Positions 1 through 7,018 of a DNA stretch of 19,002 nt are shown here, piece after piece; positions within the stretch are counted from its first letter, which is position 1, and every line of letters begins with the position of its first letter. The stretch spans positions 1 through 19,002 of the forward strand of contig CALGAM010000224.1 in the NCBI GenBank assembly GCA_937951935.1, given 5' to 3'. The notes beneath the pieces are model-generated. The model saw only the letters and a program-made list of their open reading frames with translations, was not told where the DNA came from and did no database searches. Position numbers and translations under genes: made by a program. This DNA comes from an uncultured Micromonospora sp. Its GTDB lineage: Bacteria > Actinomycetota > Actinomycetes > Mycobacteriales > Micromonosporaceae.

Positions 1-818
1 TCGGCAAGTCGTTCCGCAACGAGATCACCCCGGGCAACTTCATCTTCCGGACCCGCGAGTTCGAGCAGATGGAGATGGAGTTCTTCGTCGAGCCCGGCAC
101 CGACGAGCAGTGGCACGAGTACTGGCTGCAGGAACGCTGGAACTGGTACGTCGACCTGGGCATCTCCGAGCAGAACCTGCGGTTCTACGAGCATCCGAAG
201 GAGAAGCTGTCGCACTACTCGAAGCGGACCGTGGACATCGAGTACCGCTTCCGGTTCGGCGGCAACGAGTTCTCCGAGCTGGAGGGAATCGCGAACCGTA
301 CCGACTTCGACCTGTCCACGCACAGCAAGCACTCCGGGGTCGACCTGTCGTACTTCGACCAGGAGAAGGGTGAGCGGTGGGTGCCGTACGTCATCGAGCC
401 CGCCGCCGGTCTGACCCGGGCCGTCCTCGCCTTCCTGCTTGAGGCGTACGACGAGGACGAGGCCCCCAACACCAAGGGCGGGGTGGACAAGCGGACCGTG
501 CTCCGCTTCGACCCCCGGCTCGCGCCGGTCAAGGTCGCCGTGCTGCCGCTGTCGCGTAACCCCGACCTCTCGCCGAAGGCGCGGGAGCTCGCCGCCGCCC
601 TGCGGAAGCGCTGGGTCGTCGAGTTCGACGACTCGCAGGCGATCGGTCGCCGCTACCGTCGGCAGGACGAGATCGGGACGCCGTACTGCGTCACCGTCGA
701 CTTCGACACCCTGGAGGACAACGCGGTCACGGTCCGGGACCGGGACACGATGGCCCAGGAGCGGATCTCCCTCGACCAGGTGGAGCGCTACCTGATCGAT
801 CACCTGCCGGGCTGCTGA
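1..818 (+). CDS. glyS: glycyl-tRNA synthetase, C-terminal part (5' truncated by window)
   Basis: Class II aminoacyl-tRNA synthetase that charges tRNA-Gly in the cytoplasm. The reading frame is open from base 3, so the true start lies upstream; the first visible residues are GKSFRNEITPGNFIFR, the class II motif 2 region of the single-chain (alpha-2) GlyRS. Motif 3 is seen as EPAAGLTRAVLAF, followed by the anticodon-binding domain starting around APVKVAVLPLSRN and ending in VERYLIDHLPGC. About 272 residues are visible of an expected 460 or so. A strong hairpin terminator follows 75 bases after the stop, so the gene appears to end its transcription unit here. Family assignment is secure; only the missing N-terminus limits it. 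Confidence 0.97.
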   Translation, partial: GKSFRNEITPGNFIFRTREFEQMEMEFFVEPGTDEQWHEYWLQERWNWYVDLGISEQNLRFYEHPKEKLSHYSKRTVDIEYRFRFGGNEFSELEGIANRTDFDLSTHSKHSGVDLSYFDQEKGERWVPYVIEPAAGLTRAVLAFLLEAYDEDEAPNTKGGVDKRTVLRFDPRLAPVKVAVLPLSRNPDLSPKARELAAALRKRWVVEFDDSQAIGRRYRRQDEIGTPYCVTVDFDTLEDNAVTVRDRDTMAQERISLDQVERYLIDHLPGC

Positions 819-893
819 CCCGCCCGGCCCGGCGAGACGCCCCACACCGGCTGGCCGTCCGGTCGGGCGCCGTCTGTCGCACGGGTGCGTGTG

Positions 894-927
894 AGGCGCC
901 CCGTCCCAGCTTCGGGACGGGGCGCCT
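894..927 (+). terminator. rho-independent-like terminator after glyS
   Basis: A perfect 14-bp stem with a 6-nt loop: AGGCGCCCCGTCCC (894-907), loop AGCTTC, then the exact reverse complement (914-927), followed by GTCGTTT. The U-tract is short, as is usual in high-GC actinobacteria. Its place between the glyS stop and the next promoter fits a terminator insulating the sugar operon from glyS. Confidence 0.85.
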
Positions 928-973
928 GTCGTTTACCGCCGTGTCCGCGCCGGCTCGACCGGGGCCGGTCAGG

Positions 974-996
974 TGACACCGCGGATCGCGGTGTCA
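974..996. repeat. 10-bp inverted repeat, possible operator
   Basis: TGACACCGCG (974-983), spacer GAT, CGCGGTGTCA (987-996): perfect 10-bp arms. It lies about 90 bases upstream of the promoter at 1084. A 3-nt spacer makes an RNA hairpin awkward and a dimeric protein-binding site more likely. No regulator can be named. It sits in the 339-base gene-free stretch 819-1157, which otherwise holds the glyS terminator, the promoter and the operator candidate listed separately. Confidence 0.5.
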
Positions 997-1083
997 ACGC
1001 CACTGACAGTGACGGTACGTCGAGGGGTGTCGACGCCTCGCCGCCGGGCGGCGGAAATCCGCTGGTCACGGCCCTGGGGGTGA

Positions 1084-1112
1084 TTGACATCCCGGGGGGT
1101 GGCTCCTATGGT
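1084..1112 (+). promoter_or_regulatory. sigma-70-type promoter of the sugar operon
   Basis: TTGACA at 1084-1089 is a perfect -35 hexamer. After a 17-bp spacer comes TATGGT at 1107-1112, a good TANNNT -10. Transcription would begin near 1118-1120, giving a leader of about 40 nt before the kinase start at 1158. This is the best promoter match seen in the plus strand of the window and the only clear one ahead of the seven-gene operon. Confidence 0.75.
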
Positions 1113-1120
1113 TCCCGTCA

Positions 1121-1147
1121 GTTGTACATGGTTGTCCATGGACATGA
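1121..1147. promoter_or_regulatory. operator candidate: direct repeat plus 12-bp palindrome
   Basis: GTTGTACATG (1121-1130) is followed at once by GTTGTCCATG (1131-1140), a tandem repeat with one mismatch. The second copy is half of a perfect 12-bp palindrome TGTCCATGGACA (1133-1144). The block begins at or next to the predicted transcription start, where a bound repressor would block the promoter. The operon ends with a GntR/HutC-type regulator, whose family often binds short TTGT..ACAA-like palindromes; assigning this site to it is an inference. Confidence 0.6.
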
Positions 1148-1157
1148 GGCGGACGGG

Positions 1158-2069
1158 ATGAAGATTGCGGTGGTCGGCAGTTACGGCGTCGGGCTCACCA
1201 TGCGGGTGCCGCGGATGCCGGTGGCCGGTGAGACGCTGTCCGGCGGGACCTTCGCATCCGGGCACGGCGGCAAGGGTTCGAACCAGGCGGTGGCGGCGGC
1301 ACGACTCGGCGCGCGGGTCAGCCTGCTCACCGCGGTGGGCCGGGACCGGTTCGGCGCCGACGCCCGGCGGCTCTGGGCCGACGAGGGCGTGGACGCCTCG
1401 GGCGTGCGCGACACGGACGCCGCCACGATGGTCGGCGTCATCCTCGTCGACCAGGAGGGGGAGAACCGCATCGTCATCGCGCCCGGCGCGCTGGACGAGC
1501 TGACACCGGCCGACGTCGACGCCTTCGCCGGGCGGATCGCCGAGGCGGACATGGTCGTGGTCTCCCTGGAGATCCCGCTGCCGGTCGCGGTCGCGGCGCT
1601 GCGGGTGGCGCGCGAACACGGCGTGCCCACGCTGCTCAACCCGGCCCCGGCGGCCCCGCTGCCGGACGAGGCCTGGGCCTGGATCGACGTGCTGACACCC
1701 AACGCCAGCGAGGCCCGGGTGCTCACCGGCCTCGCCCCGAACGAGCCCGCGACGCCCGACCAGCTCGCCGACCTGCTGCGGGCCCGGTTCGCCGGCACCA
1801 TCGTGCTCACCCTCGGTGCCGAGGGAGCGCTCGTGGACCGGGACGGGGTGCGGGAACGGGTGGCGCCGGTCCCGGTGCCCCGCGTCGTCGACACCACCGG
1901 CGCCGGCGACGCCTTCACCGGCGCGCTCGCCGTCGCGCTGGCCCGGGGAGACGAGCTCACCGCCGCCGTCCGGTACGCCGCCGCGGCCGGCGCCCACACC
2001 GTCGGCATCCCCGAGGTCGTACCCGCCCTGCCCCGTCCGGACGATGTCGCGGCCCTGCTGAGGAGATGA
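1158..2069 (+). CDS. PfkB/ribokinase-family sugar kinase, non-canonical sugar site
   Basis: ATP-dependent cytoplasmic sugar kinase of the ribokinase (PfkB) family, 303 aa, full length. Visible: N-terminal strand MKIAVVGSYGVGL, PfkB signature 1 region GHGGKGSNQAVAAARLGA (about 36-53), NPAPAAPLPDE, and the anion-hole/catalytic motif DTTGAGD (245-251) with D251 as catalytic base. The ATG at 1158 is chosen because GAGG (1146-1149) sits 8 nt upstream; an in-frame ATG at 1128 would lie inside the operator candidate with no RBS. In E. coli RbsK the first loop reads GSINAD, where Asn14 and Asp16 contact ribose hydroxyls; here it reads GSYGVG, so both are Gly (G10, G12). I therefore infer a substrate other than ribose. 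First gene of the operon; its stop lies just before the permease start. Confidence 0.9.
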   Translation: MKIAVVGSYGVGLTMRVPRMPVAGETLSGGTFASGHGGKGSNQAVAAARLGARVSLLTAVGRDRFGADARRLWADEGVDASGVRDTDAATMVGVILVDQEGENRIVIAPGALDELTPADVDAFAGRIAEADMVVVSLEIPLPVAVAALRVAREHGVPTLLNPAPAAPLPDEAWAWIDVLTPNASEARVLTGLAPNEPATPDQLADLLRARFAGTIVLTLGAEGALVDRDGVRERVAPVPVPRVVDTTGAGDAFTGALAVALARGDELTAAVRYAAAAGAHTVGIPEVVPALPRPDDVAALLRR

Positions 2070-2074
2070 CACCG

Positions 2075-3100
2075 ATGACCACCACCACGACTGCGGCACC
2101 GCCGGCGGAGGCGACCGCCGCGGCCTCCGGGAACCACCCCCTGCGGCGGTTTCTGCAGGCCCGGGAGGCGAGCACCTTCCTCGCGCTCGTCGTCCTCTTC
2201 GCCCTCGGCACCGTGATCGCGCCGGGCTTCCTCGGCACCGCCAACTTCCTCACCGTGGGCCAGCAGATCGCCCAGATCGGCATCATGGCCGTCGGCATGA
2301 CGTTCGTCATCATCAATGCCGAGATCGACCTGTCGGTCGGTTCGATCTACGGACTCGGCGCGATCTGCTGCGGGCTGCTCATGGCCTCCGACGTCACCTG
2401 GCCGCTCGCCGCACTCGGCGGGATCGCCGCCGGTGCCGTGGCCGGCCTGCTCAACGGCCTGATGACGGTGGGCTTCGGCATCCCGTCGTTCATCGTCACG
2501 CTCGGCACCCTGAGCGTCTACCGAGGCGTGGCGCTGCTGCTCAGCGGCGGCGAGCCGGTCTCGCTGTCGTCGAAGAACCCGAACGTCGCCGAGTTCAACC
2601 TGCTCGGGCAGGGCAAGCTGTTCGGCGTCCTGCCGATGCAGCTCGTCTTCTTCGTGCTGATCGCGGTGTTCGGAACGATCCTGCTCTCCCGCTCACGCTA
2701 CGGCTTCAACACCTACGCCGTCGGTGGCAGCGCCGAGGCCGCCCGGCTCTGCGGGATCAACACCGGCCGCGTCAAGGTGATCGCGTTCGTCCTCTCCGGG
2801 ACGATGGCCGGACTCGCCGGGGTGCTCGGGCTGTCGTTCCTCTCGTACGTCCAGGGCGTCACCGGCACCGGCATGGAGCTGACCGCGATCTCCGCGGTGA
2901 TCATCGGTGGTGCCGCGCTGTTCGGCGGATCGGGAACGATGCTCGGCACGGTCATCGGAGTCGCGTTCATCGGCGTGCTCCAGAACATCCTCAACCTGCG
3001 CGGCATCTCCTCGTTCTGGCAGACGGTGGCGACCGGCGCGGTGATCATCCTCGCGGTCACCGCCGACACCTGGCTGCGCAGGCGGTCCGGCCGACGCTAG
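2075..3100 (+). CDS. sugar ABC transporter permease, RbsC-like
   Basis: Inner-membrane permease of the ribose/monosaccharide (CUT2) ABC importer family, 341 aa from this start. After a short polar N-terminus rich in Thr and Ala there are roughly 8-10 hydrophobic segments. Family hallmarks are EIDLSVGSIYGLGA (after the second membrane segment) and the cytoplasmic ATPase-coupling loop GGSAEAARLCGIN. Start: an ATG at 2066 overlaps the kinase stop, but AGGAG (2061-2065) abuts it directly, whereas the in-frame ATG at 2075 has ideal spacing of 9 nt. A 76-base gap to the binding-protein gene holds only a weak 5-bp hairpin (3102-3120) and no clear promoter, so it is probably cotranscribed. The transported sugar cannot be read from the sequence. 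Confidence 0.92.
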   Translation: MTTTTTAAPPAEATAAASGNHPLRRFLQAREASTFLALVVLFALGTVIAPGFLGTANFLTVGQQIAQIGIMAVGMTFVIINAEIDLSVGSIYGLGAICCGLLMASDVTWPLAALGGIAAGAVAGLLNGLMTVGFGIPSFIVTLGTLSVYRGVALLLSGGEPVSLSSKNPNVAEFNLLGQGKLFGVLPMQLVFFVLIAVFGTILLSRSRYGFNTYAVGGSAEAARLCGINTGRVKVIAFVLSGTMAGLAGVLGLSFLSYVQGVTGTGMELTAISAVIIGGAALFGGSGTMLGTVIGVAFIGVLQNILNLRGISSFWQTVATGAVIILAVTADTWLRRRSGRR

Positions 3101-3176
3101 CCGCCGGGCCGCGGACGGCGCGCCCTGACTCACCTCACACCCCTTCCACCACCTCTCACGCAAGGAGCTACTGAAG

Positions 3177-4187
3177 ATGGCTGTCTCTCTCCGGCGCCGG
3201 CTGGCGGTCGCCGCCGTCGGTGTCGCGGTGCTCGCCAGCACGGCCTGCGGTGCCGTCACCAACGAGTCGTCCTCGTCCGAGGGCGGGTTCAAGCTCGCCG
3301 ACTACATCAGGGAGGCGGTCGAGAACGGCGAGCGCCTCAAGATCCGGCTCAGCTACCACGACCCGTCCCTGGCCTTCGCGGTACCGATCCGCCAGGGCAT
3401 GGAGCGCGCCGCCGCCGAGCTCGGGGTCGACGCGCAGCTGATCGGCCCCGCCGGGGGCGACGCCGCCGCGCAGGTCGCCGAGCTGCAGACGCTGATCACG
3501 CAGCGGCAGATCCACGGTCTCGCGGTCTCGTCGGCCAGCAACGACGCCCTCAAGCCGGTCATCGCGCAGGCGTACGACGCCGGGATCCCGATCATCTCCT
3601 TCAACACCAACAACCCCGAGTCCAAGCAGATGGGCTTCGTCGGCCAGGACCTCGTCGCCTCGGGCGAGGCGCTGGCCAGGGAACTGCTGGGCGTCCTCAA
3701 GGGCGCCACCGGCAAGGTGGTCGTGGTGTCGGTCGACTCCGGCGCGGGATGGTCCAACGACCGCTTCTCCGGCTTCAAGAAGGGCGTCGAGGGCGCCGGT
3801 CTGGAGATCGTCGGCCCGGTCAACACCGGCAACGAGCCGAGCGCGGCCTACAACACCATCGAGTCCACGATGGCCGCCCAGAAGGACGCCATCGCCCTCG
3901 TCTCGCTCGACTGCTGCAGCTTCACCGCGGGCGCGAAGTGGCTGCAGCAGTCCGGTAACGCCGGCAAGATCCACTCGGTGGGCTTCGACGTCCAGCCGCA
4001 GACCGTCGAGTACATCAAGTCCGGCACCGTCGACCTCACCATCAGCCAGGCGCCCAGCGAGCAGGGCTACCAGGCGGTCAAGCTGCTCACCGAGTTCCTG
4101 CGGAACGGCACCGAGATCAAGGACGTCGACACGGGTGTCCTGGTCGTCAACCGGGACAACGTCGACAGCGTCCCGGTGGAGGGCTGA
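3177..4187 (+). CDS. sugar-binding lipoprotein of the ABC importer
   Basis: Extracellular substrate-binding protein of the periplasmic-binding-protein type I (RbsB/CUT2) class, 336 aa. The N-terminus has positive residues (RRR, 6-8), a hydrophobic stretch and Cys24 in LASTACG, a lipobox with Ser rather than the usual Leu at -3; it should be a lipid-anchored protein on the outer face of the membrane. The mature part shows the RbsB-like fold pattern: LAFAVPIRQGMERAAAELGV, GLAVSSASNDALKPVI, GIPIISFNTNN, and the hinge region HSVGFDVQPQTVEYIKSG. AAGGAG (3162-3167) lies 9 nt before the ATG. Two adjacent cysteines (LDCCSF) in the C-terminal lobe are unusual. Followed after 3 nt by the ATPase gene. 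The ligand is unknown. Confidence 0.92.
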   Translation: MAVSLRRRLAVAAVGVAVLASTACGAVTNESSSSEGGFKLADYIREAVENGERLKIRLSYHDPSLAFAVPIRQGMERAAAELGVDAQLIGPAGGDAAAQVAELQTLITQRQIHGLAVSSASNDALKPVIAQAYDAGIPIISFNTNNPESKQMGFVGQDLVASGEALARELLGVLKGATGKVVVVSVDSGAGWSNDRFSGFKKGVEGAGLEIVGPVNTGNEPSAAYNTIESTMAAQKDAIALVSLDCCSFTAGAKWLQQSGNAGKIHSVGFDVQPQTVEYIKSGTVDLTISQAPSEQGYQAVKLLTEFLRNGTEIKDVDTGVLVVNRDNVDSVPVEG

Positions 4188-4190
4188 GTC

Positions 4191-5732
4191 GTGTCCAGCC
4201 CGGCTGGGACCGCCGCGCCCGCGGCCGTCGAGGTGACCGGACTGTCGCGACACTTCGGGCCCGTCCGCGCGCTGCACGACGTCAGCCTGCGGGTGCCCGC
4301 CGGCAGTCTCACCGCCGTGATGGGGGAGAACGGCGCCGGGAAGTCGACGCTGATGAAGATCCTGGCCGGGCTGGACGCCCCCACCGCGGGCAGGGTACGG
4401 GTCGCCGACGAGCCGGTCCGCCGGTTCGACCCGGCGACCCTGCTCAGCCGGCACCGGGTCGCGCTGGTGCCGCAGGAGCTGTCGCTGTGCCAGGACCGCA
4501 GCGTCGCCGAGAACATCATGCTCGGCGCCGAGCCGGGGTCCCGGGCGTTCCCCAACCGGACCCGGCTCGTCGAACGGGCCGCGGAGCTGCTGGACCGGCT
4601 CGGGGTCCGCGTCGACCCGCGCCGGACGGTCCGTCGCCTCGACGCGGCGACCCAGCAGCTCGTGGTCATCGCCCGGTCGCTGGCCCGCGAGGCCCGGGTG
4701 CTCATCCTCGACGAGCCGACCTCGATCCTGTCGCCGGCCGAGTCCGAACGGCTCTTCGGAGTGATCGAGTCGCTCCGGGCCGACGGCGTCACCATGCTCT
4801 ACGTCTCGCACCGGATGCCCGAGGTCTTCGCACTCTCGGAACACATCCACGTGCTGCGGGACGGCCGGCACGTCGGGCAGTGGCGCACCGCCGACGTCAC
4901 CCCGGACGAGGTGGTGGCGGCGATGGTCGGGCGGGACCTCGCCGGTGAGTTCGACCGGGGCCGGCCGGCACGCGTACCCGACCCCGCCGTACCACCCCGA
5001 CTGCGGCTGCAGGGCGTGACCGGACGCGGCTTCGCCGAGGTGAGCCTCGACGTCGCACCCGGCGAGGTGGTCGGGGTGGCCGGCCTGCCCGACAGCGGCC
5101 GGGTCGAGCTGCTGCGGGCGGTCTTCGGCGCCGACCCGATCGACAGCGGCTCGGTGGCACTCGACGGCCAGCCGTTCACCGCACGGTCCCCGCGGGACGC
5201 CATCCGGGCCCGCGTCGCCTACCTGCCCGGCGAGCGGCGGCACCAGGGCATCTTCCCGACGATGAGCGTCGCCGACAACGTCAACGTCCTCACCCTCGGG
5301 CGGCGGCAGCGGTTCGGCGTACTCCGGCGGGGGGCGCTGCGCCGGGACGCCGACGCGCGGGTACGCCGGCTGCGGGTCAAGACCGCCACCACCGGCCAGG
5401 GAATCACCCAGCTCTCCGGCGGCAACCAGCAGAAGGCGCTCCTGGCGCGCTGGCTGGCGATCGAGCCCCGGCTGATGCTGCTCGACGAGCCCACCCGGGG
5501 CGTCGACGTCGGCGCGAAGGCGGAGATCTACCGGCTCTTCCGCGAGCTCGCCGACGCCGGGGTCGGGATCCTCGTCTCCTCCTCCGATCTGCCCGAACTG
5601 TTGTCCATCTGCGACCGGATCGCGGTGCTCGCGGCCGGTCGCCTGGTCGGCGTCCTGCCAGCCGCCGAAGCCACCGAGGAGAAGGTCATGGCGCTGGCCA
5701 CCGGCGCGCACACCGTGAAGGAGAAGGCATGA
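4191..5732 (+). CDS. sugar ABC transporter ATPase, RbsA-like double NBD
   Basis: Cytoplasmic energy-coupling subunit with two fused nucleotide-binding domains, 513 aa, the usual size for CUT2 ATPases. NBD1 has an intact Walker A GENGAGKS (45-52) and Walker B LILDEPTS, but its signature is degenerate (LDAATQQ instead of the usual LSVAQQQ type). NBD2 has the family's typical degenerate P-loop (GLPDSGRVEL, no GKS) but an intact signature LSGGNQQ and Walker B LMLLDEPTRGVDVG. In the dimer sandwich this leaves one complete composite site (NBD1 Walker A with NBD2 signature). Start is GTG at 4191 with GGAGGG (4178-4183) 7 nt upstream; the preceding stop is 3 nt away. Its own stop overlaps the mutarotase start (ATGA), implying translational coupling. 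Confidence 0.94.
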   Translation: MSSPAGTAAPAAVEVTGLSRHFGPVRALHDVSLRVPAGSLTAVMGENGAGKSTLMKILAGLDAPTAGRVRVADEPVRRFDPATLLSRHRVALVPQELSLCQDRSVAENIMLGAEPGSRAFPNRTRLVERAAELLDRLGVRVDPRRTVRRLDAATQQLVVIARSLAREARVLILDEPTSILSPAESERLFGVIESLRADGVTMLYVSHRMPEVFALSEHIHVLRDGRHVGQWRTADVTPDEVVAAMVGRDLAGEFDRGRPARVPDPAVPPRLRLQGVTGRGFAEVSLDVAPGEVVGVAGLPDSGRVELLRAVFGADPIDSGSVALDGQPFTARSPRDAIRARVAYLPGERRHQGIFPTMSVADNVNVLTLGRRQRFGVLRRGALRRDADARVRRLRVKTATTGQGITQLSGGNQQKALLARWLAIEPRLMLLDEPTRGVDVGAKAEIYRLFRELADAGVGILVSSSDLPELLSICDRIAVLAAGRLVGVLPAAEATEEKVMALATGAHTVKEKA

Positions 5733-6184
5733 AACGCAAGGGAATCCTCAACGCCGAGCTCTCGGCGGCGCTCGCCACGCTCGGTCACACCGACCTGCTG
5801 ATGGTGGTCGACGCCGGGTTTCCGATCCCGCGGACCGCGCACCGGATCGATCTCGCGGTGGCCGAGGACCTACCCGGGCTGACCACCGTCCTCGACCTCG
5901 TCGCCGACGAGATCATCGTCGAGGGGGTCGTGGTCGCCGAGGACGTCACCACCCACAACCGGCCGCTGGCGGACTGGCTGGGGCAGCGGTTCCCCGGGGT
6001 GCCGCTGACCACCCGCCCGCACGCCGAGATGCTCGGCGAGCTCGCCCACCAGGCGAAGGCGATCGTCCGGACCGGCGCCTTCAACCCCTGGGGCAACGTC
6101 GGCCTGATCTGCGGCGTGGACGTACCGCGCTGGTTCGACGAGCCCGGCGTCGTCGTCCCGGACTACTACCGGGACCGGCTGTGA
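5729..6184 (+). CDS. RbsD/FucU-family sugar mutarotase (pyranase)
   Basis: Cytoplasmic sugar mutarotase that interconverts ring or anomeric forms of an imported monosaccharide so that the kinase can use it; RbsD acts on ribose, FucU on fucose. 151 aa. Hallmarks are the N-terminus MKRKGILNAELSAALATLGH with catalytic His20, Asp28 in VDAGFPIP, His98, and the late motif NPWGNV. In RbsD the late motif carries Tyr-x-Asn; here it is Trp121-Gly-Asn123, a change at a sugar-contacting position. The protein is also about 12-20 residues longer than typical RbsD, with the tail after GVDVPRWFDEP. ATG overlaps the ATPase stop, with AAGGAGAAGG just upstream. Ribose specificity should not be assumed. Confidence 0.88.
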   Translation: MKRKGILNAELSAALATLGHTDLLMVVDAGFPIPRTAHRIDLAVAEDLPGLTTVLDLVADEIIVEGVVVAEDVTTHNRPLADWLGQRFPGVPLTTRPHAEMLGELAHQAKAIVRTGAFNPWGNVGLICGVDVPRWFDEPGVVVPDYYRDRL

Positions 6185-6222
6185 GCGCCGTGACCCCACC
6201 CGTACCACCATTGGAGAGTCCA

Positions 6223-6930
6223 GTGAGCACTGCGTCGTTCGCCGAGACCGGACTGACCCCCGCGGCCTTGGCACCGTACATCCAGCACACGCTGATCGAG
6301 GCCGGCGTCACCCGCGACCGGATGATCGCGCACGCCGAGGAGGCGGTCAGGTACGGCTTCAACGCGGCGATGGTGCCCGGATCCTGGGTTCCCGAGGTCG
6401 CCGCGGTGCTGCGGGGAACCGGCGTCGAGGTCGCCTCCGCGCTCGACTTCCCGACCGTCGGGGTCACCACCAGCGCCGGCAAGGCGGCCGAGGCGGAGAG
6501 CCTGGTTCGGGCCGGCGCCCAGCAGCTCGACATCGGCGTCCAGGTGGGTTGGCTCAAGAGCGGCCGGTACGCGGAGTTCCGGGAGGACATCGCGGGCGTG
6601 GTCCGCGCCGCCGGCGTACCCGTCAAGGTCATGCTGGAGCTTCCGCTGCTCACGCCGGCCGAGCGGGAGGCCGCGATCGAACTGTCGGTGGAGGCGGGTG
6701 CGGCGTACCTGAAGAACGCCAGCAGCGGCGCGGTCGAGGTGGCGAACCCCGAGAGCATCGCCTACCTGGTGGAACGAGCCCCGGCGGGGGTGCGGGTGAA
6801 GGCGTCGGGCGGCATCAAGTCGTTCGACCAGGCGGTGGCGCTGCTGCGCGCCGGGGCGGCGCTTCTCGGTACCAGTGCGGGAGTGGCTATCGTCACTGAC
6901 CAGGTGACCGAGCAGACCACGAGTTACTGA
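6223..6930 (+). CDS. DeoC/DERA-like class I aldolase, divergent active site
   Basis: Class I (Schiff-base) aldolase of the DeoC family, 235 aa, normal length. Kept: Asp103 (LDIG, equivalent to E. coli D102), Schiff-base Lys164, relay Lys193 in VKASGGI, and the phosphate-end motif GTSAGVAIV. Changed: canonical IDHT/MDLT reads IQHT (D16 to Q21), the C47 region CVNPSYV reads MVPGSWV (Cys to Met50), and KTSTG reads KNASS (164-168). The expected reaction is reversible cleavage of a sugar phosphate, but the altered pocket argues against assuming deoxyribose 5-phosphate. Start: GTG 6223 with GGAGAG 6213-6218 is preferred; an in-frame GTG at 6181 overlaps the mutarotase stop and is the alternative. 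Enolase-type or broken proteins are unlikely given the intact catalytic triad. Confidence 0.87.
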   Translation: MSTASFAETGLTPAALAPYIQHTLIEAGVTRDRMIAHAEEAVRYGFNAAMVPGSWVPEVAAVLRGTGVEVASALDFPTVGVTTSAGKAAEAESLVRAGAQQLDIGVQVGWLKSGRYAEFREDIAGVVRAAGVPVKVMLELPLLTPAEREAAIELSVEAGAAYLKNASSGAVEVANPESIAYLVERAPAGVRVKASGGIKSFDQAVALLRAGAALLGTSAGVAIVTDQVTEQTTSY

Positions 6931-6961
6931 GGCGGGATCCCTCGGTCGAACACCCGTCGCG

Positions 6962-6990
6962 CCCCCGGCGTGGCGTACGCCCGGCGGGGG
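6962..6990 (+). other. hairpin between aldolase and regulator genes
   Basis: CCCCCG (6962-6967) pairs with CGGGGG (6985-6990), enclosing the palindrome GGCGTACGCC (6972-6981). There is no T-run, so it may be a partial attenuator or mRNA-processing site that lowers expression of the downstream regulator rather than a true terminator. The 88-base gap 6931-7018 shows no clear promoter. Confidence 0.3.
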
Positions 6991-7018
6991 ACGGCGGGCC
7001 CGTCCACGGAGAGTGCTG

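Noticed and set aside
974..996. Inverted repeat considered as a second terminator for glyS
   Set aside because: A 3-nt loop and no T-run, and the 14-bp hairpin at 894-927 already fills the role; a protein-binding site is more likely.
885..1157. N-terminal extension of the sugar kinase to 885
   Set aside because: It would run through the glyS terminator, the promoter and the operator, has no family similarity, and lacks an RBS.
3168..5711. 847-residue open frame on the minus strand, opposite the binding protein and ATPase genes
   Set aside because: It is antisense to two clear genes; composition is a low-complexity Asp/Gly/Arg/Val mix with no family motif, an effect of high GC.
1158..6930. 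Naming the operon as ribose (rbs) or deoxyribose (deo) utilisation
   Set aside because: Family membership alone suggests it, but altered residues at the sugar sites of three enzymes make a substrate assignment unsafe.
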